Assembly: GCF_027497215.1 (NCBI RefSeq)
Contig: NZ_CP114904.1
Coordinates: forward strand, 6,230,501 to 6,294,500
Reading direction: 5' to 3'
DNA: 64,000 nucleotides
Source: Micromonospora sp. WMMD812
GTDB lineage: Bacteria > Actinomycetota > Actinomycetes > Mycobacteriales > Micromonosporaceae
A model generated the notes under the pieces. It saw nothing but the letters and a program-made list of their open reading frames with translations, did no database searches and had not been told where the DNA came from. This document shows, in pieces, positions 55,613 to 64,000 of the stretch. A program made the position numbers and the translations under genes. Position 1 is the stretch's first letter; every line of letters begins with the position of its first letter.

Positions 55613-58600
55613 TGAGCCGGCCGACCAGCGCACCCGGCCGGCTGGCCCGGTACGGCTTCGGCGCCACGCAGGGCGACGGCGGTGCCCGGGCTGCCGACCT
55701 GCTCGGCCCGGACGGGCTCGGCCTCTGGCGGCTCGACGCGCAGGAGCCGGCGGACGAGCGGGCGGCCGAGCTGCTCTCCGCGCTGTCCCGGGCGGCGGAC
55801 CCGGACCTGGCCCTGCGCCAGCTGCACCGGATCGTCGAGGCGGAACGGCGCGGGGTACCGGCCGACGGTGGCTCGGCGCTGCTGGACGCGCTGCACGACG
55901 ACGCCGGACTGCGCCGGCGGGTGATCGCCGTGCTCGGCGCCTCCTCGGCGCTCGGCGACCACCTCGTCGCCAACCCGGACCACTGGACCGTCCTGCGCAC
56001 GACGGCCGACGGCTGCGCGCCCGCCGCCGACGGGCGGCTGGAGCCGATCGGCGACGGCAACCCGATCGCCGCGCTGCGCCAGGCGTACCGGCTGGCGCTG
56101 CTGCGGATCGCGGCGGCGGACCTGACCGGCGGTCGCGGGCTGGAGCAGACCATGGCCGCGCTCTCGGCGCTGGCCGACGCCACCCTCTCCACGGCGTACG
56201 GGGTCGCCGTGGACGAGCTGCCGGAGGGCACGCCGGAGCCGCGGCTCGCGGTGGTGGCGATGGGCAAGTGCGGTGGCGACGAGCTGAACTACGTCTCCGA
56301 CGTGGACGTCATCTTCGTCGCCGCCGAGGACGACGACCTGGCCGCCGCCACCACGGTCGCCACCCGGCTGATCCACATCTGCGGGCTGGTCGCCTGGCCG
56401 GTGGACGCGGCGCTGCGCCCGGAGGGCAACCGCGGGCCGCTGGTGCGCACCCTCGCCAGCCACGTCGCCTACTACCGCCGCTGGGCCCGCACCTGGGAAT
56501 TCCAGGCGCTGCTCAAGGCCCGGCCGGCCGCCGGCGACCTGACGCTGGGCCAGGAGTGGATCGACCAGCTCGCCCCGCTGGTGTGGCGGGCCGCCGAGCG
56601 GCCGGAGGCGGTCGAGGACGTCCGGGCCATGCGCCGGAAGATCATCGACAACATCCCGCCGAAGGAGCTGGAACGCGAGATCAAGCGCGGTCCGGGCGGT
56701 CTGCGCGACATCGAGTTCGCCGTCCAGCTGCTGCAACTGGTGCACGGGCGGGGCGACGAGTCGCTGCGCGCGCCGGGCACGATCCCGGCGCTGCGGGCCC
56801 TGGTCGCCGGCGGCTACGTCGGCCGGGCCGACGGTGAGGCGCTGCTGCGCAGCTACCGCTTCCTGCGCGCCGTCGAGCACCGCCTTCAGCTGCAGGGCCT
56901 GCGGCGTACGCACACCGTGCCGACCGAGCCGGCCGCGCTGCGCTGGCTGGCCGCCGCGCTGGACTTCACGGCCACGCCGGGGCGCAGCGCGGTCGAGGAG
57001 TTCCGCGCCGAGTGGGTCACCCACGCCGCCGAGGTACGCCGGCTGCACGCGAAGCTGCTCTACCGGCCCCTGCTGGAGGCGGTGGCCCGGGTGCCGGCCG
57101 ACGGGCTGCGGCTCACCCAGGAGGGAGCCCGGCACCGGCTGGAGATCCTCGGCTTCGCCGATCCGGGCGGAGCGCTGCGCCACCTCCAGGCGCTCACCGG
57201 TGGCCTGAGCCGCACGGCCGCGATCCAGCGCACCCTGCTGCCGGTGCTGCTCAGCGAGTTCGCCGACGCGCCGGAGCCGGACCGGGGGCTGCTCAACTAC
57301 CGGCAGGTCTCCGACAAGCTCGGCAGCACCCCCTGGTATCTGCGGCTGTTGCGGGACTCCGGTCCGGTGGCCCGCCGGCTGGCCCGCGTGCTCTCCTCCT
57401 CCCGCTACGCCGCCGACCTGCTGGCCCGGGAGCCCGAGGCGCTGCGGCTGCTGGCCGAGGAGAACGAGCTGGTGCCGCGTCCGCGGGAGGTGCTGGTCGA
57501 CGGCTTCACCGCGGCGGCGGGCCGGCACGCCGACCGCGTCGAGGCGACCCGCGCGGTCCGCGCGCTGCGCCGCCGGGAACTGGTCCGGATCGCCTGCGCC
57601 GACGTGCTGTGCCGGGCCGGCTCGCTGGCGCCGACCCCGCCCCCGGCCCGCTCCGACGACGGCGGCCGCTCCGAAGACCCCGGCCACGCCGTCCCGGGAC
57701 TGGCCGACATCACCGCGGTGGGCAACGCGCTCGCCGACGTCACTGACGCCACGCTGGCCGCCGCGCTGCGGACCGCCCGGGCCGCGCAGCCGGCGGTGCC
57801 CGGGCTGCGGTTCGCGGTGATCGGCATGGGCCGGCTCGGCGGTTTCGAGTCGAACTACCTCTCCGACGCCGACGTGCTCTTCGTCTACGACCCGCCGGCC
57901 GGGGTGGACGAGCGCGCGGCCGGTGACGCCGCGCACGGCATCGCCGAGGAGCTGCGCCGCCTGCTCGGCATGCCCGCGCCCGACCCGCCGCTCGGCGTGG
58001 ACGCCGACCTGCGCCCGGAGGGCCGGCAGGGGCCGCTGGTACGCAGCCTCGCCGCGTACGCCCAGTACTACGCCCGCTGGTCCCGGGTGTGGGAGGCGCA
58101 GGCGCTGCTGCGGGCCCGCTTCGTCTGCGGCGACGCCGACCTGGGCGCCGAGTTCGAGGCGCTGGTCGACCCGGTCCGCTACCCCGCGGACGGGCTGAGC
58201 CGCGAGCAGGTGGTGGAGATCCGCCGGATCAAGGCGCGGGTGGAGAACGAGCGGCTGCCCCGGGGGGCCGACCCGGCCACCCACACCAAGCTGGGCCGGG
58301 GCGGGCTCGCCGATGTCGAGTGGGCGGTGCAGTTGCTCCAGCTCCGGCACGCGGGCACGCTTCCGGCGCTGCGCGGCACGCGTACGCTCGACGCGCTCGC
58401 GGCGGCCCGCGACGCCGGCCTGGTCGACGAGGCGGACGCCGGGGCGATGGCGGCCGGCTGGACCCTCGCGGCGCAGGTCCGCAACGCGCTGATGCTGGTG
58501 CGTGGGCGGGCCGGCGACCAGTTGCCGCGGCACGGGGTGGAGTTGGCCGGGGTGGTGCGGCTGCTCGGCCGGGACGACCCGGGCGAGTTCCTCGACGAGT

Positions 58601-58656
58601 ACCTGCGCACCGGCCGCCGCTCCCGTTCCGCGATGGAACGGGTGATGGAGGCGTAG
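55612..58656 (+). CDS. glnE: Bifunctional [glutamine synthetase] adenylyltransferase/deadenylylase
   Basis: A 1014-residue enzyme that adds AMP to and removes it from the adenylylation tyrosine of GlnA. It has two nucleotidyltransferase domains with G-x-(S/G)-D motifs: AMGKCGGDELNYVSDVDVIF near residue 220 (deadenylylase half) and GMGRLGGFESNYLSDADVLF near 738 (adenylylase half), each followed by LRPEGNRGPLVRT or LRPEGRQGPLVRS and by a helical GlnE domain with RKIIDNIP / KRGPGGLRDIEFAVQLLQL. Full length for the family. ATG at 55612 overlaps the preceding stop. GlnA1 itself is not in the window. Confidence 0.97.
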   Translation: MSRPTSAPGRLARYGFGATQGDGGARAADLLGPDGLGLWRLDAQEPADERAAELLSALSRAADPDLALRQLHRIVEAERRGVPADGGSALLDALHDDAGLRRRVIAVLGASSALGDHLVANPDHWTVLRTTADGCAPAADGRLEPIGDGNPIAALRQAYRLALLRIAAADLTGGRGLEQTMAALSALADATLSTAYGVAVDELPEGTPEPRLAVVAMGKCGGDELNYVSDVDVIFVAAEDDDLAAATTVATRLIHICGLVAWPVDAALRPEGNRGPLVRTLASHVAYYRRWARTWEFQALLKARPAAGDLTLGQEWIDQLAPLVWRAAERPEAVEDVRAMRRKIIDNIPPKELEREIKRGPGGLRDIEFAVQLLQLVHGRGDESLRAPGTIPALRALVAGGYVGRADGEALLRSYRFLRAVEHRLQLQGLRRTHTVPTEPAALRWLAAALDFTATPGRSAVEEFRAEWVTHAAEVRRLHAKLLYRPLLEAVARVPADGLRLTQEGARHRLEILGFADPGGALRHLQALTGGLSRTAAIQRTLLPVLLSEFADAPEPDRGLLNYRQVSDKLGSTPWYLRLLRDSGPVARRLARVLSSSRYAADLLAREPEALRLLAEENELVPRPREVLVDGFTAAAGRHADRVEATRAVRALRRRELVRIACADVLCRAGSLAPTPPPARSDDGGRSEDPGHAVPGLADITAVGNALADVTDATLAAALRTARAAQPAVPGLRFAVIGMGRLGGFESNYLSDADVLFVYDPPAGVDERAAGDAAHGIAEELRRLLGMPAPDPPLGVDADLRPEGRQGPLVRSLAAYAQYYARWSRVWEAQALLRARFVCGDADLGAEFEALVDPVRYPADGLSREQVVEIRRIKARVENERLPRGADPATHTKLGRGGLADVEWAVQLLQLRHAGTLPALRGTRTLDALAAARDAGLVDEADAGAMAAGWTLAAQVRNALMLVRGRAGDQLPRHGVELAGVVRLLGRDDPGEFLDEYLRTGRRSRSAMERVMEA

Positions 58657-58675
58657 GACCCGCCGGTCGGCGAGG

Positions 58676-60313
58676 TCAGCTGCCGAGCGTGTACTCGCCG
58701 GGGCCGGGAACCTCGACGCGGGTCCAGTCGCCGTCGGGGCGGACGCTGGCGCCGCCCGAGACGGTCAGCCAGCGGCTGTGCCGGATCCGCACCGGAACCG
58801 TCCCGGCGGCCGTCGCGCGCAGCGTCACCGTGGCGGCGTCCTGGCGGACCAGTTCGCCGGGCGCGCCGACGATCGGCGTCGGGTCGGTGACCGCCCACAC
58901 CCGCCAGTGCGGGCCGGACCAGACCGGGGTGAGGTACGGCAGCCCGCCGGTGACGAGTTCCGCCTCGGCCCGGCCGACCCAGGACAGCGGGGCGTCCGGC
59001 AGCGCGACGTACTGCACGGCGTTGGCGCTGAGCCAGTCCCGGTAGGTGGCGGCGGTCAGCGGGACGCCGGTGCCGGGCGCGCCGGGCACGGTCGTGAAGA
59101 AGAGCGGGTTGCGGTCGATGTCGGCCTGGCGCAGCCAACCCCGGGCCAGCGGCACCTCGCCGAGGCTGGCGGCCTCCCAATAGTTGCGGGTGGGCGGCAC
59201 CTCCACCCGGCCGGTGAGCGGCTGCCCGGCCAGCCAGGAGCGCAGCGGGGCGAAGTACCCCGGCCGGCTCGTCGGGTCGCCGGCGCTGCGCAGGTCGGCG
59301 GGGACCACCGGTGGCTGCCAGACGCAGACCGCCGCCAGCAGCGCCGCCAGGCCGACCCCGGCGGCGACCCGCCGACGCGGGGCCCGGGCCTCCGGCGGGC
59401 CGGCCGAAGCGCTCGGCCGGGACCGGCGTCGGGACAGCCACCCGGCGAGCCGGGCCGGCGGGCGCGCGGCGGCGGCCAGGACGGGCAGCGCGAACATGAT
59501 CACCAGCCGGGTCGCGTTGAGGCCGACCGGGGTGTGCGCCAGGGCGGCGGCCAGCACCCCGGCCGCCGAGAGCAGCGCTCCCGCCCGGACCGGTCGGTAC
59601 GCCACCAGCGCCGCCACCAGCAGGCTGGTCACCGTCGCCCGGAGCGCGTCGGTGCGGCTGATGTTCATCCAGCCGCCGTCGGCGAACAGCAGCCCGGTCG
59701 CCCCGAGCGGCAGGGCCGCCGCCACGCCGAGGGTGAGGCCGTCGGCGTACCGGCGGGTGAGCAGCAGCGCGGCACCGGCCAGGCCGACGAAGAGGCCGGC
59801 CACCGGGCTGGTCGCGGAGGCGAGCAGCGCGCCGGCCGCGGCGAGGGCGAGCCGCGTCCAGGGGCGACGTCCGTCGCCCGGGCGGCCGGCGGGAACGGTG
59901 AGGGCGAGCAGCGCGCCGAGCCCGAACGCGACGCCGAGCCCGTAGGTGACCCGGCCGGAGACCAGGTTGCCGGCGACGGTGACCACCCCGACCAGGCTGC
60001 CGAGCAGGGGCCGGGGCACCCCGTTGCGGACCAGCAGCGCGGCGAGCGCGGTGGCCGCCGCGACCAGGGCGAGCGCGCCGGTGACCCGGACGCCGAGCAG
60101 CGCCATCACCGGCTGGGAGACCAGGCTGTAGCCGAACTGCTGGACCCCGCCGTACCAGCGCAGGTCGACCGGGGCGGCGCCGTGCGCGGCGAAGAAGTCG
60201 GCCCGGGCCACCTGAGCGGCGAGGTCCGAGCCGAGCCGCGGCAGGGCCAGGTAGAAGGCGCCGAGCACGGCGGCGGAGCCGGCGGACACCGCCACCACCC
60301 GACTGCTCCGCAT
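58676..60313 (-). CDS. Polytopic membrane protein of unknown function (545 aa)
   Basis: About 10-12 membrane segments over residues 5-330, then a periplasmic-looking C-terminal half with NYWEAASLGEVPLARGWLRQ, YLTPVWSGPHWRVWAV and a terminal strand-rich region (VPVRIRHSRWLTVSGGASVR). The overall plan, with first-loop DLRWYGGVQQFGYSLVSQP, resembles GT-C-type glycosyltransferases or their accessory proteins, but no catalytic DD/DE is clear. ATG at 60313 has GGAGG at 6 nt and is preferred to the GTG at 60319. It is divergent from the MptB-like pair, sharing a 35-bp gap, which suggests a joint envelope role. Confidence 0.8.
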   Translation of the reverse strand: MRSSRVVAVSAGSAAVLGAFYLALPRLGSDLAAQVARADFFAAHGAAPVDLRWYGGVQQFGYSLVSQPVMALLGVRVTGALALVAAATALAALLVRNGVPRPLLGSLVGVVTVAGNLVSGRVTYGLGVAFGLGALLALTVPAGRPGDGRRPWTRLALAAAGALLASATSPVAGLFVGLAGAALLLTRRYADGLTLGVAAALPLGATGLLFADGGWMNISRTDALRATVTSLLVAALVAYRPVRAGALLSAAGVLAAALAHTPVGLNATRLVIMFALPVLAAAARPPARLAGWLSRRRSRPSASAGPPEARAPRRRVAAGVGLAALLAAVCVWQPPVVPADLRSAGDPTSRPGYFAPLRSWLAGQPLTGRVEVPPTRNYWEAASLGEVPLARGWLRQADIDRNPLFFTTVPGAPGTGVPLTAATYRDWLSANAVQYVALPDAPLSWVGRAEAELVTGGLPYLTPVWSGPHWRVWAVTDPTPIVGAPGELVRQDAATVTLRATAAGTVPVRIRHSRWLTVSGGASVRPDGDWTRVEVPGPGEYTLGS

Positions 60314-60348
60314 GCCCACCTCCGTACCGCGACAACCGTACTGGCAGC

Positions 60349-61758
60349 ATGTCCGGCGTGCCTCACCACCTCGCGCGCTGGACCGGGCTGGCGGGATCGG
60401 CGCTGCTCGCCGTCGCCGCCGTGCTCGGCGGAGTGCTGCCCCACGGAGACCTGCGGTCCACCCCGCTCAGCATCTGGCAGGGCCCCAACGGTCCGTTGAT
60501 CATCTTTGCCTGGCTGATCGGCACCGGCCTGCTGGCGCACGCCTGGTGGTCGCTGCGGGACGCGGAGCTGTCGGCCCGGTGGGTCCTGGTCACCGCCGGG
60601 CTGTGGCTGCTGCCGCTGCTGTTCGCGCCGCCGCTGGGCAGCCGGGACGTGTACGCGTACGCCTGCCAGGGCGCCAGCTACTCGGGCGGGATCAACCCGT
60701 ACGAACAGGGCGTCTCCGCCCTGCCCTGCCCCTGGCTGGACACCATGTCGTACATCTGGCGGGACACCCCGGCCCCGTACGGCCCGCTCTTCGTCGTGCT
60801 CTCCGGCGCGGTGGTGTCGGCGACCGGCTCGCTGATCGCCAGCATCGCGCTGTTCCGGCTGCTCGCGGTGGCCGGGCTGGCGCTGACCGCGGCGTGCCTG
60901 CCGGTGCTGGCCCGACGCTGCGGCGTGCCGGCCGGCCGGGCGCTCTGGCTGGCGCTGGCCAGTCCGCTGGTGGCGGTGCACCTGGTCTCCGGGGCGCACA
61001 ACGATGCGATCATGGTCGGCCTGCTGGTGGCCGGCCTGGCCGTGGTGGCGTCGCGGCCGGGCCGCCCCGGCCCGCTGCTCGCCGGCGGCGCGCTGCTCGG
61101 GCTGGCCGCCGCGATCAAGGTCACCGCCCTGGTCGTGGTGCCGTTCGCGGCGCTGGCCGCGATCGTCGGCGGGTACTCGATCCGGGCGCTGATCCGCCAC
61201 GGCGGCTGGGTGGTCGCCGGCGCGGTCGGTGTGGTCGTGGCGGTGACCGTCGCCGCCGGGCTCGACTTCGGCTGGATCAGCGGCCTCGAACAGGGCAACC
61301 TGGTGATCGCCTGGACCTCGCCGTCCACCGCGGTCGGGCAGACGATCGGCTACCTGGGCCTCCCGTTCGGCTGGCACGGCGACGCGCTGCCGGTGACCCG
61401 GGCCATCGGCATGGCCGTGCTCGCCGTGCTGCTGGTGTGGCTCTGGTGGCGGGCCCGCAGCCGGGATCCGCTGCCGCACGCCGGCCTGGCGCTGGCCGCC
61501 ACGGTCGCCCTCGCGCCGCTCTTCCACCCCTGGTACTGGACCTGGCCGCTGACCGTGCTCGCGGCGACCACGCTGCACGCCCGGTGGGCGGCGCTCGTCG
61601 CGCTGGTGTCGTCGTTCCTGGTGCTGGCGGACGGCACCGGCCTGGCGAGGTACTCCAAGACCGTCGGTGCGCCGCTGATGACGCTGTTGGTGATCGTGGT
61701 GGTGGTCCGCTTGGTACGGTCGGCTCGGGCGGCCCGCCGGCCGGTCGCCGTGGAGTGA
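60349..61758 (+). CDS. mptB: MptB-like polyprenol-phosphomannose-dependent alpha-1,6-mannosyltransferase (copy 1)
   Basis: A 469-residue GT-C membrane enzyme with 11-13 helices. The first-loop acidic motif PPLGSRDVYAYACQG (about residues 83-97) holds the catalytic Asp, followed by NPYEQGVSALPCPWLDTMS and WRDTPAPYGPLFVVLSG, all typical of actinobacterial MptA/MptB, which build the lipomannan backbone outside the membrane from polyprenol-P-mannose. ATG at 60349 or GTG at 60358. A paralogue follows 13 bp downstream. Confidence 0.9.
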   Translation: MSGVPHHLARWTGLAGSALLAVAAVLGGVLPHGDLRSTPLSIWQGPNGPLIIFAWLIGTGLLAHAWWSLRDAELSARWVLVTAGLWLLPLLFAPPLGSRDVYAYACQGASYSGGINPYEQGVSALPCPWLDTMSYIWRDTPAPYGPLFVVLSGAVVSATGSLIASIALFRLLAVAGLALTAACLPVLARRCGVPAGRALWLALASPLVAVHLVSGAHNDAIMVGLLVAGLAVVASRPGRPGPLLAGGALLGLAAAIKVTALVVVPFAALAAIVGGYSIRALIRHGGWVVAGAVGVVVAVTVAAGLDFGWISGLEQGNLVIAWTSPSTAVGQTIGYLGLPFGWHGDALPVTRAIGMAVLAVLLVWLWWRARSRDPLPHAGLALAATVALAPLFHPWYWTWPLTVLAATTLHARWAALVALVSSFLVLADGTGLARYSKTVGAPLMTLLVIVVVVRLVRSARAARRPVAVE

Positions 61759-61771
61759 GGGAGGCGCGTCG

Positions 61772-63337
61772 GTGACCGGCGCACGTCCGTTCCCGGCCGG
61801 CCGTCCCGGGCCGCCGGGCGAGGCCGTCGACGGCCGGGCCCGCTGGGCGCGGTACGCCGGCCTGACCGGCGCGGCGCTGCTCGCGGTGGCCGGCTACCTC
61901 GGTGGGGCGTTGCCGGCCGCGCCGCTGCGGGTCACGCCGGTGAGCATCTGGCAGGGCCCGCACGGGCCGATCGTCCTCGGCGCCTGGCTGATCGGCACGG
62001 TGCTGCTGGTCGGCGCCTGGTGGTCGCTGCGCCAGGGCGCGCCGTCGACCGGGTGGGCGTACCGCACGGCCGGGCTCTGGGCGGTACCGCTGCTGGTCAC
62101 CCCGCCGATGGGCAGCCGGGACGTCTACTCGTACGCGTGCCAAGGCTGGACGTACGCGCACGGCCTCGACCCGTACGCGACGGGGGTCGCCGCGGCGGGG
62201 TGCCCGTGGCTGGACACGGTGGCCCCGATCTGGCGGGACACCCCGGCCCCGTACGGCCCGCTCTTCGTGCTGCTCGCCGCGCTGGCGGTGCTCCTCGGCG
62301 GCGGGCTGACCGGCACGATCGTGCTGCTGCGGCTGATCGCCGTGGTCGGGGTGCTGCTGGCCGCGCTCTGCCTGCCGGGACTGGCCCGGGCCGCCGGGGT
62401 GCCGACCCGACGAGCCGCCTGGCTGCTGCTCGCGTGCCCGCTGGTCGGCGTGCACCTGGTGGCCGGCGCGCACAACGACGCGATGATGCTCGGGCTGCTC
62501 CTGCTCGGCCTGCTGGTGCTGGTCCGCTACCCGGGCCGGCCTCGTCCGCTGGTGATCGCGGGGGTGCTGCTCGGGCTGGCGGTCGCGGTGAAGGCGAGCG
62601 CGCTGGTGGTGCTCCCGTTCGCCGCGCTGGCCGCGCTGCTCGGCCGCTACACCGTACGGGCGTTGCTGCGGGACGCCGGCTGGCTGGCCGGCGGGGTGGT
62701 CGCCGCGCTGCTGGCCACGTCGCTGCTGTCCGGCCTGGGCCTGGGCTGGGTCGGCGGGCTGAGCCGCAGCGGGGAGTCGGTGCAGTGGACCTCGCCGCCG
62801 ACGGCGGTCGGCTTCGTCGTCGACTACGCCGGGGCCCTGTTCGGCCGGGAGCCCGACGCGGTGCCGGTGATCCGGGCGGTGGCGCTGGTGGTGCTCGCCG
62901 GCCTGCTGGTGGCGCTCTGGTGGCGGGCCTGGGCGGCGCTGCGCCGCCTCAACGACGCCCGGCAGCGGGTGGCCCGGCTGGCGGCGGCCCGTTCCCAGGT
63001 CACACTGCGCCTCGCCGGGCTGGCGCTGGCCGCCACCGTGGTGCTCGCGCCGGTGTTCCACCCCTGGTACGCCACCTGGCCGCTGGCGCTGCTCGCCGTG
63101 GCGGTGGCGACGCGGACCACCTGGTTCGTGCTGCCCTGCGCGGTGGCCAGCTGCCTCACCCTGCCGGACGGCACCAACCTGGCCCGCTTCACCAAGGCCC
63201 CCGGCGCGCTCGCGATGACCGCCCTGCTCCTCGTCCTGCTGACCGTGACCGTCACCCGCCGTCTACGCGCATCCCGCGCCCCCACTCCCACCCCCACTCC
63301 CACCCCCACCCCCGAACCCCCCTCCAGTCGATCATGA
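61772..63337 (+). CDS. MptB-like mannosyltransferase (copy 2) with repeat-derived tail
   Basis: A 521-residue paralogue of the preceding enzyme, sharing PPMGSRDVYSYACQGWTYA (catalytic Asp), WRDTPAPYGPLFVLLAA and HLVAGAHNDAMMLGLLLLGL at the same relative places, while the loops between helices differ. It ends in PTPTPTPTPEPPSSRS, encoded by a C-rich repeat that forms the left arm of a large palindrome. GAGGGAGG precedes the GTG at 61772. Tandem duplication with divergence is the simplest origin; the two may act on different acceptor positions. Confidence 0.9.
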   Translation: MTGARPFPAGRPGPPGEAVDGRARWARYAGLTGAALLAVAGYLGGALPAAPLRVTPVSIWQGPHGPIVLGAWLIGTVLLVGAWWSLRQGAPSTGWAYRTAGLWAVPLLVTPPMGSRDVYSYACQGWTYAHGLDPYATGVAAAGCPWLDTVAPIWRDTPAPYGPLFVLLAALAVLLGGGLTGTIVLLRLIAVVGVLLAALCLPGLARAAGVPTRRAAWLLLACPLVGVHLVAGAHNDAMMLGLLLLGLLVLVRYPGRPRPLVIAGVLLGLAVAVKASALVVLPFAALAALLGRYTVRALLRDAGWLAGGVVAALLATSLLSGLGLGWVGGLSRSGESVQWTSPPTAVGFVVDYAGALFGREPDAVPVIRAVALVVLAGLLVALWWRAWAALRRLNDARQRVARLAAARSQVTLRLAGLALAATVVLAPVFHPWYATWPLALLAVAVATRTTWFVLPCAVASCLTLPDGTNLARFTKAPGALAMTALLLVLLTVTVTRRLRASRAPTPTPTPTPTPEPPSSRS

Positions 63338-63455
63338 GGTGTGCGGCGTCGGAGATCTCGGAATCCGCCGCACACCTCATGATCAACGCGTGGTCGGCGG
63401 GGGCGGGTGGGAGTGGGGTGCGGGTGGGGGTGGGAGTGGGGGGGCGAGGGGGTTA
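63281..63455. repeat. Nested palindrome: C-rich/G-rich arms around an 18-bp inverted repeat
   Basis: Inner part: GATCATGAGGTGTGCGGC (63330-63347) and its exact complement (63367-63384) with a 19-nt loop. Outer part: CCCACTCCCACCCCC-type sequence on the left (63281-63312) and GGGGGTGGGAGTGGGG-type on the right (about 63403-63449) are mutually complementary over long stretches. The left arm overlaps the end of the second MptB gene, the right arm ends 4 bp before the next stop codon. Confidence 0.88.
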
Positions 63456-64000
63456 GCGGGGGGTGCCGCAGGTGGGGCACGGGGCGGGGCGATGTGGGCG
63501 GGTTGGGTGGCGACGGAGGGCGAGCGCCAGCGCCAGCAGCGCGGGGCCGACCACCCCGATCATGGCGGCCGTCGCGGCGAGCTCGGACCAGACCGCGATG
63601 GTCTCGCCGACCCCGTCCAACGCTCCGGCCAGCGGCTGCAGCGCGAGCAGGCCGACGGGGGTGAGCAGGAGCAGCGCCGCCCAGACGCCTCGGTGGTCGG
63701 CGCGCAGGGCGAGCCCGGCCGCGAGCAGCAGCGCCACCGTGAGCAGCGCGACGGTGGCCTGCGGCAGCACCCACGACGCGAGGTAGTAGGTGCCGCCGAA
63801 GTTGTCCGGGGACAGCAGGTGGACGTTGCCCCCCGCGAGGGCGACGGTGCCGACTCCGATCAGCGGCACCACCCGCAGCGGCGCCGGCAGCGCCTCCGGC
63901 GCGCCGAGCGCGACGAGGCCCAACGCCACCTGTGGCAGCAGGACGAACAGCGGCGGGCGTGGCAGGCCGACGAGCGGGGCGGCGGGGACGAGGGCGAGGG
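63453..64000 (-). CDS. Polytopic membrane protein, C-terminal part (runs off the right edge)
   Basis: About 182 visible residues with five hydrophobic segments (for example VVPLIGVGTVALAGGNVHLL, ATVALLTVALLLAAGLAL, WAALLLLTPVGLLALQPLAG) and a C-terminal CPTCGTPR, a possible metal-binding CxxC. The frame remains open past the edge, so the start is not seen. I do not recognise the family. Confidence 0.72.
   Translation of the reverse strand, partial: LALVPAAPLVGLPRPPLFVLLPQVALGLVALGAPEALPAPLRVVPLIGVGTVALAGGNVHLLSPDNFGGTYYLASWVLPQATVALLTVALLLAAGLALRADHRGVWAALLLLTPVGLLALQPLAGALDGVGETIAVWSELAATAAMIGVVGPALLALALALRRHPTRPHRPAPCPTCGTPR

Noticed and set aside
55459..58533. Very long open frame antisense to glnE
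   Set aside because: It lacks any recognisable domain, is Arg/Gly/Val/Gln-rich and follows from high third-position G+C in the real gene on the other strand.

Overview
The window is high-GC actinobacterial DNA, most likely from a Micromonosporaceae chromosome (Micromonospora-like). The basis is strong third-position G/C bias, many GTG starts, -10-like TANNNT hexamers lying 6-8 nt before start codons, and characteristic actinobacterial families (DUF222/HNH, DUF3040, MptB-type mannosyltransferases, F420-dependent reductase, Rv2228c-Rv2230c-like operon). The taxonomic call is inference; no 16S or other marker is present. About 61 protein genes, the RNase P RNA and one transposase remnant can be supported. 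No tRNA, rRNA, CRISPR array or intact mobile element was seen. Layout: 1-8.3 kb holds a broken-off APH-type kinase, a membrane protein, a lysyl-PG-synthetase-like protein convergent with a GT4 glycosyltransferase, a DHFR-like reductase divergent from a TetR/GNAT pair, a polysaccharide pyruvyl transferase, a DinB protein and a PfkB kinase. 8.3-12.9 kb carries an SNF2-family helicase coupled to a SWIM zinc-finger protein, then a DUF3040 gene. 13.4-19.7 kb is a five-gene operon (DUF1800, Tat-exported DUF1501, ferric-reductase-like membrane flavoprotein, FMN-binding lipoprotein-like protein, ApbE flavin transferase) that looks like an extracytoplasmic flavin electron-transfer system. 20.0-22.8 kb is a primase-polymerase divergent from a TPR-type XRE regulator and a flavoprotein. 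23.0-25.9 kb is the NIF3 / zinc-ribbon / RNase H-phosphatase operon. 26.1-30.8 kb holds a DUF3311 + sodium-solute symporter pair, a MarR/MFS divergent pair and a TSUP permease. Around 31.1-31.5 kb lies rnpB, followed by an IS110-type transposase tail. 32-42.4 kb is a run of mostly single genes (epoxide hydrolase, regulators, FBP zinc protein, VOC, AraC, NUDIX, M48 protease, histone-H1-like protein, RNase II-type nuclease, F420 reductase). 42.4-46.6 kb is repeat-rich and contains a DUF222/HNH gene flanked on both sides by tandem arrays, and panB. 46.6-58.7 kb carries nitrogen/NAD genes (nadE, a glnA2-like synthetase behind a candidate GlnR box, a glutamine amidotransferase coupled to glnE) interleaved with accessory genes, including a virginiamycin-B-lyase-like propeller and an LD-carboxypeptidase. 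58.7-64 kb holds a polytopic membrane protein and two MptB-like mannosyltransferase paralogues, ending in a large nested palindrome. How the parts fit: the panB-nadE-glnA2-glnE genes and the NIF3 operon correspond in content to a block that is close together in other actinobacteria; here they are spread over 35 kb by accessory insertions and minisatellites. The most unusual general feature is the density of unrelated short tandem repeats (unit sizes 8, 14, 15, 38, 44, 58, 118 and about 126-157 bp), nearly all placed at gene ends or in intergenic gaps.
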